This document shows, piece by piece, positions 4,736 through 6,092 of a stretch of DNA of 6,092 nt. The DNA comes from Desulfobacterales bacterium. GTDB taxonomy: Bacteria; Desulfobacterota; Syntrophobacteria; B119-G9. The notes under the pieces were generated by a model. The model saw nothing but the letters and a program-made list of their open reading frames with translations. It did no database searches and was not told the origin of the DNA. Where the stretch lies: NCBI GenBank assembly GCA_026992215.1, contig JALXAI010000271.1, positions 1-6,092 on the forward strand, given 5' to 3'. The position numbers and the translations under genes are program-made. Position 1 is the first letter of the stretch. The number at the start of each line of letters is the position of its first letter.

Positions 4736-5521
4736 CTAGTCTCCGGGAATTTCCGGGTTTGAGGAAGGTGCCTGTTTCTTTGCCTGGGACTTTCCCAGCG
4801 GTTCCGGAAGGCTCTTTACGCTCCCGTTTTCTTCGCCCGGAATAACATCTTTCCAGTTTTTTCCCTTTATCAAAAGTTGTCCGTTGCGGTTTATCACGGT
4901 GTTATCTTCAAGAATGATGAGACCAAATTCTCTTGCTACCTGTGATTTGTACTGGTAATCCATGGATTTCTTTTTAAGGTTGTAATTCAAAATCAGAATT
5001 ACCATGCTGAAGATGCTCGCAACGCCCAGCAACACTCCACCGGCTATGAGCCCTATTCTTACACTTTTTCCTCCGACTACCCGTATGAAATGCATTATGG
5101 AATCAATGTTGTAAAAAACCGCCACTCCGAGCCCGACAAGAACCAGTAAAGCAAGGAAAGGCGCGTGTCTCATGTATTCGAGGAAGTGAAACAACTTGGA
5201 GTACTTGCCGCTGGGAACTTTTGTAAAGTCTATGCTTTTTCGCTCTTCCTCTTCCCCCCGACCAAGGTACCTGTTGAAGCCAACGATCACGATTCCAACC
5301 AGGAAGGTAACAGCGATGGGAGCAATGAAGGAAATGAGAAAGTACGCTTTCCATGGAAAGGGCGTCTCAACAGGTCCGAACCTGTCGTATCCACTGTCTC
5401 CGAGTTGCCACAGCCAGGTGACAAAAAAGATTATTACCTCCAGCCACGCGAGAAAGAAGATATATTTCTTGAGGAGTTCCTTTCTTTCCTTGTCATCGAA
5501 TAGTGAAGCAAAATTTTTCAT
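4736..5521 (-). CDS. Four-helix membrane protein of unknown function
   Basis: The 261-residue protein is not recognised. A short basic and acidic N-terminus is followed by four hydrophobic segments at about 20-40, 58-82, 119-138 and 154-180. The loop between helices 2 and 3 is charged (GRGEEEERKSIDF, 87-99). After helix 4 comes a basic stretch (KKK at 183-185), then a soluble tail of about 75 residues with LIILEDNTVINRNGQLLIKG (201-220) and a Pro/Ser/Lys-rich end. By the positive-inside rule both termini are probably cytoplasmic. The ATG at 5521 is the only start, because an in-frame TAG lies three codons upstream; no clear SD precedes it. A promoter and palindrome lie upstream (5578-5625). 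It converges on mtnA with a 26-base gap and is divergent from purC. The frame is long, clean and uninterrupted, so it is very likely a real gene. Confidence 0.8.
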   Translation of the reverse strand: MKNFASLFDDKERKELLKKYIFFLAWLEVIIFFVTWLWQLGDSGYDRFGPVETPFPWKAYFLISFIAPIAVTFLVGIVIVGFNRYLGRGEEEERKSIDFTKVPSGKYSKLFHFLEYMRHAPFLALLVLVGLGVAVFYNIDSIMHFIRVVGGKSVRIGLIAGGVLLGVASIFSMVILILNYNLKKKSMDYQYKSQVAREFGLIILEDNTVINRNGQLLIKGKNWKDVIPGEENGSVKSLPEPLGKSQAKKQAPSSNPEIPGD

Positions 5522-5577
5522 TGTGGACTACCGACGGTGCAAAAAGACCTCAATAACCGGGTTGCTTGAATAATTTT

Positions 5578-5589
5578 GGTAATTTTACC
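5578..5589. promoter_or_regulatory. 12-bp palindrome upstream of the membrane-protein gene, possible operator
   Basis: GGTAATTTTACC is identical to the palindrome at 3565-3576. Depending on which promoter is used, it covers the -10 box or the start site of minus-strand transcription toward the gene at 5521, a typical repressor position. It is 56 bases upstream of that start codon and over 130 bases from purC. Confidence 0.35.
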
Positions 5590-5625
5590 AGCGACAACAT
5601 AGCAAAGCAAATTATTCAATGTCAA
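5582..5625 (-). promoter_or_regulatory. Two overlapping sigma70-like promoters, minus strand
   Basis: Option one: TTGACA (5625-5620), an 18-bp spacer, TATGTT (5601-5596). Option two: TTGCTT (5610-5605), a 17-bp spacer, TAAAAT (5587-5582), which lies inside the palindrome. Either would drive the membrane-protein gene at 5521. Confidence 0.45.
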
Positions 5626-5648
5626 CATTTGTTCGGTTGGTGATCGGA

Positions 5649-5677
5649 TTGACTTAAACGGAGCAAGGAATTAGTAT
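5649..5677 (+). promoter_or_regulatory. Probable purC promoter
   Basis: TTGACT (5649-5654), a 17-bp spacer and TAGTAT (5672-5677) resemble a sigma70 promoter, with five and four of six consensus positions. It would start transcription about 40 bases before the purC ATG. No PurR-like or riboswitch structure was recognised. Confidence 0.4.
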
Positions 5678-5721
5678 GCGGCATAACGAGCTAAAAAAAT
5701 CGTGCGGGAAGGAGAAATTTT

Positions 5722-6092
5722 ATGGGAGAGAAAGAGGTTATCACGGAAACGAACATGCCGGAGATAGCGCTGGTATCAAGGGGTAAGGTGAGGGATATCT
5801 ACGACCTGGGAGAATTTTTGCTTCTGGTAGCCACAGACAGGATTTCGGCTTTTGATGTCATAATGCCAACGCCCATACCGGACAAGGGGAAGATACTGAC
5901 GCAACTGTCCGTGTACTGGTTTCGCAGGTTTCAAGACAGTGTGAAGAATCATCTTGTCTCAAGCGCCGTGGCCGAATACCCTGATGTCTGTCATCAGTAC
6001 GAGGCACAGCTACGGGGAAGGAGCATGCTGGTAAAAAAGGCCAGGCCGCTGCCGGTAGAGTGTATTGTACGGGGGTATCTGGTCGGATCCGG
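5722..6092 (+). CDS. purC: SAICAR synthase (3' end outside window)
   Basis: PurC ligates aspartate to CAIR with ATP, giving SAICAR in purine synthesis. The first 123 residues are present. They include SRGKVRDIYDLG (19-30), whose GKVRDIYD is the ATP-binding glycine-rich start of the family, ATDRISAFDVIMPTPIPDKG (37-56), LTQLSVYWF (59-67) and the signature VECIVRGYLVGS (112-123). The N-terminal extension and the IPDKGKILTQLS pattern fit the long PurC form (about 295-300 residues) rather than the short E. coli form. The start is well supported: AAGGAG seven bases ahead of the ATG. A sigma70-like promoter lies at 5649-5677. It is divergent from the membrane-protein gene, about 200 bases apart. 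Confidence 0.95.
   Translation, partial: MGEKEVITETNMPEIALVSRGKVRDIYDLGEFLLLVATDRISAFDVIMPTPIPDKGKILTQLSVYWFRRFQDSVKNHLVSSAVAEYPDVCHQYEAQLRGRSMLVKKARPLPVECIVRGYLVGS

Noticed and set aside
5676..5830. Frame starting at the ATG at 5676, overlapping purC
   Set aside because: The ATG overlaps a likely -10 box and the frame is out of phase with the well-supported purC.

Overview
The window looks like ordinary chromosomal core sequence of a bacterium. The protein styles (a long-form PurC, a TPR protein with a C-terminal membrane domain, and a divergent tilS/mtnA pair) suggest an anaerobic deltaproteobacterium (Desulfobacterota). That placement is inference from family flavour and was not tested against any database. 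There are no phage, plasmid, rRNA, tRNA, CRISPR or transposase genes.

Layout. Positions 1-775 (minus) hold the start of a secreted or membrane-anchored TPR protein, cut off by the window edge. Positions 776-2102 form an unusual 1.3-kb stretch with almost no normal-sized coding sequence. It contains, in order: (i) on the minus strand, a sigma70-like promoter (1031-1059), a Phe-rich 30-residue small ORF (914-1006), and three hairpins (811-972) whose arms can also pair with their neighbours' arms, ending in two terminators just before the TPR gene; (ii) on the plus strand, two near-identical copies of a structured repeat (1089-1221 and 1620-1746) flanking a 285-bp palindromic element (1252-1536); (iii) a 42-codon ORF with a very good ribosome binding site (1848-1976). 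Positions 2103-3548 (minus) are tilS, divergent from mtnA (3588-4709, plus). A four-helix membrane protein of unknown function (4736-5521, minus) converges on mtnA and is divergent from purC (5722 to the edge, plus).

How the genes work together. They are mostly independent housekeeping functions: tRNA-Ile lysidine modification (TilS), methylthioribose phosphate or 5-deoxypentose phosphate salvage (MtnA) and purine synthesis (PurC). An identical 12-bp palindrome lies in both divergent intergenic regions and may be a shared operator.

The most interesting part is the minus-strand leader of the TPR gene. Its layout (promoter, Phe-rich leader peptide, segments that pair 1:2, 3:4, 5:6 or alternatively 2:3, 4:5, and terminators at 3:4 and 5:6) is what a transcription attenuator would have, here with two terminators in series. 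The second point of interest is the duplicated, structured repeat around the palindromic element. Both rest on sequence reading alone.
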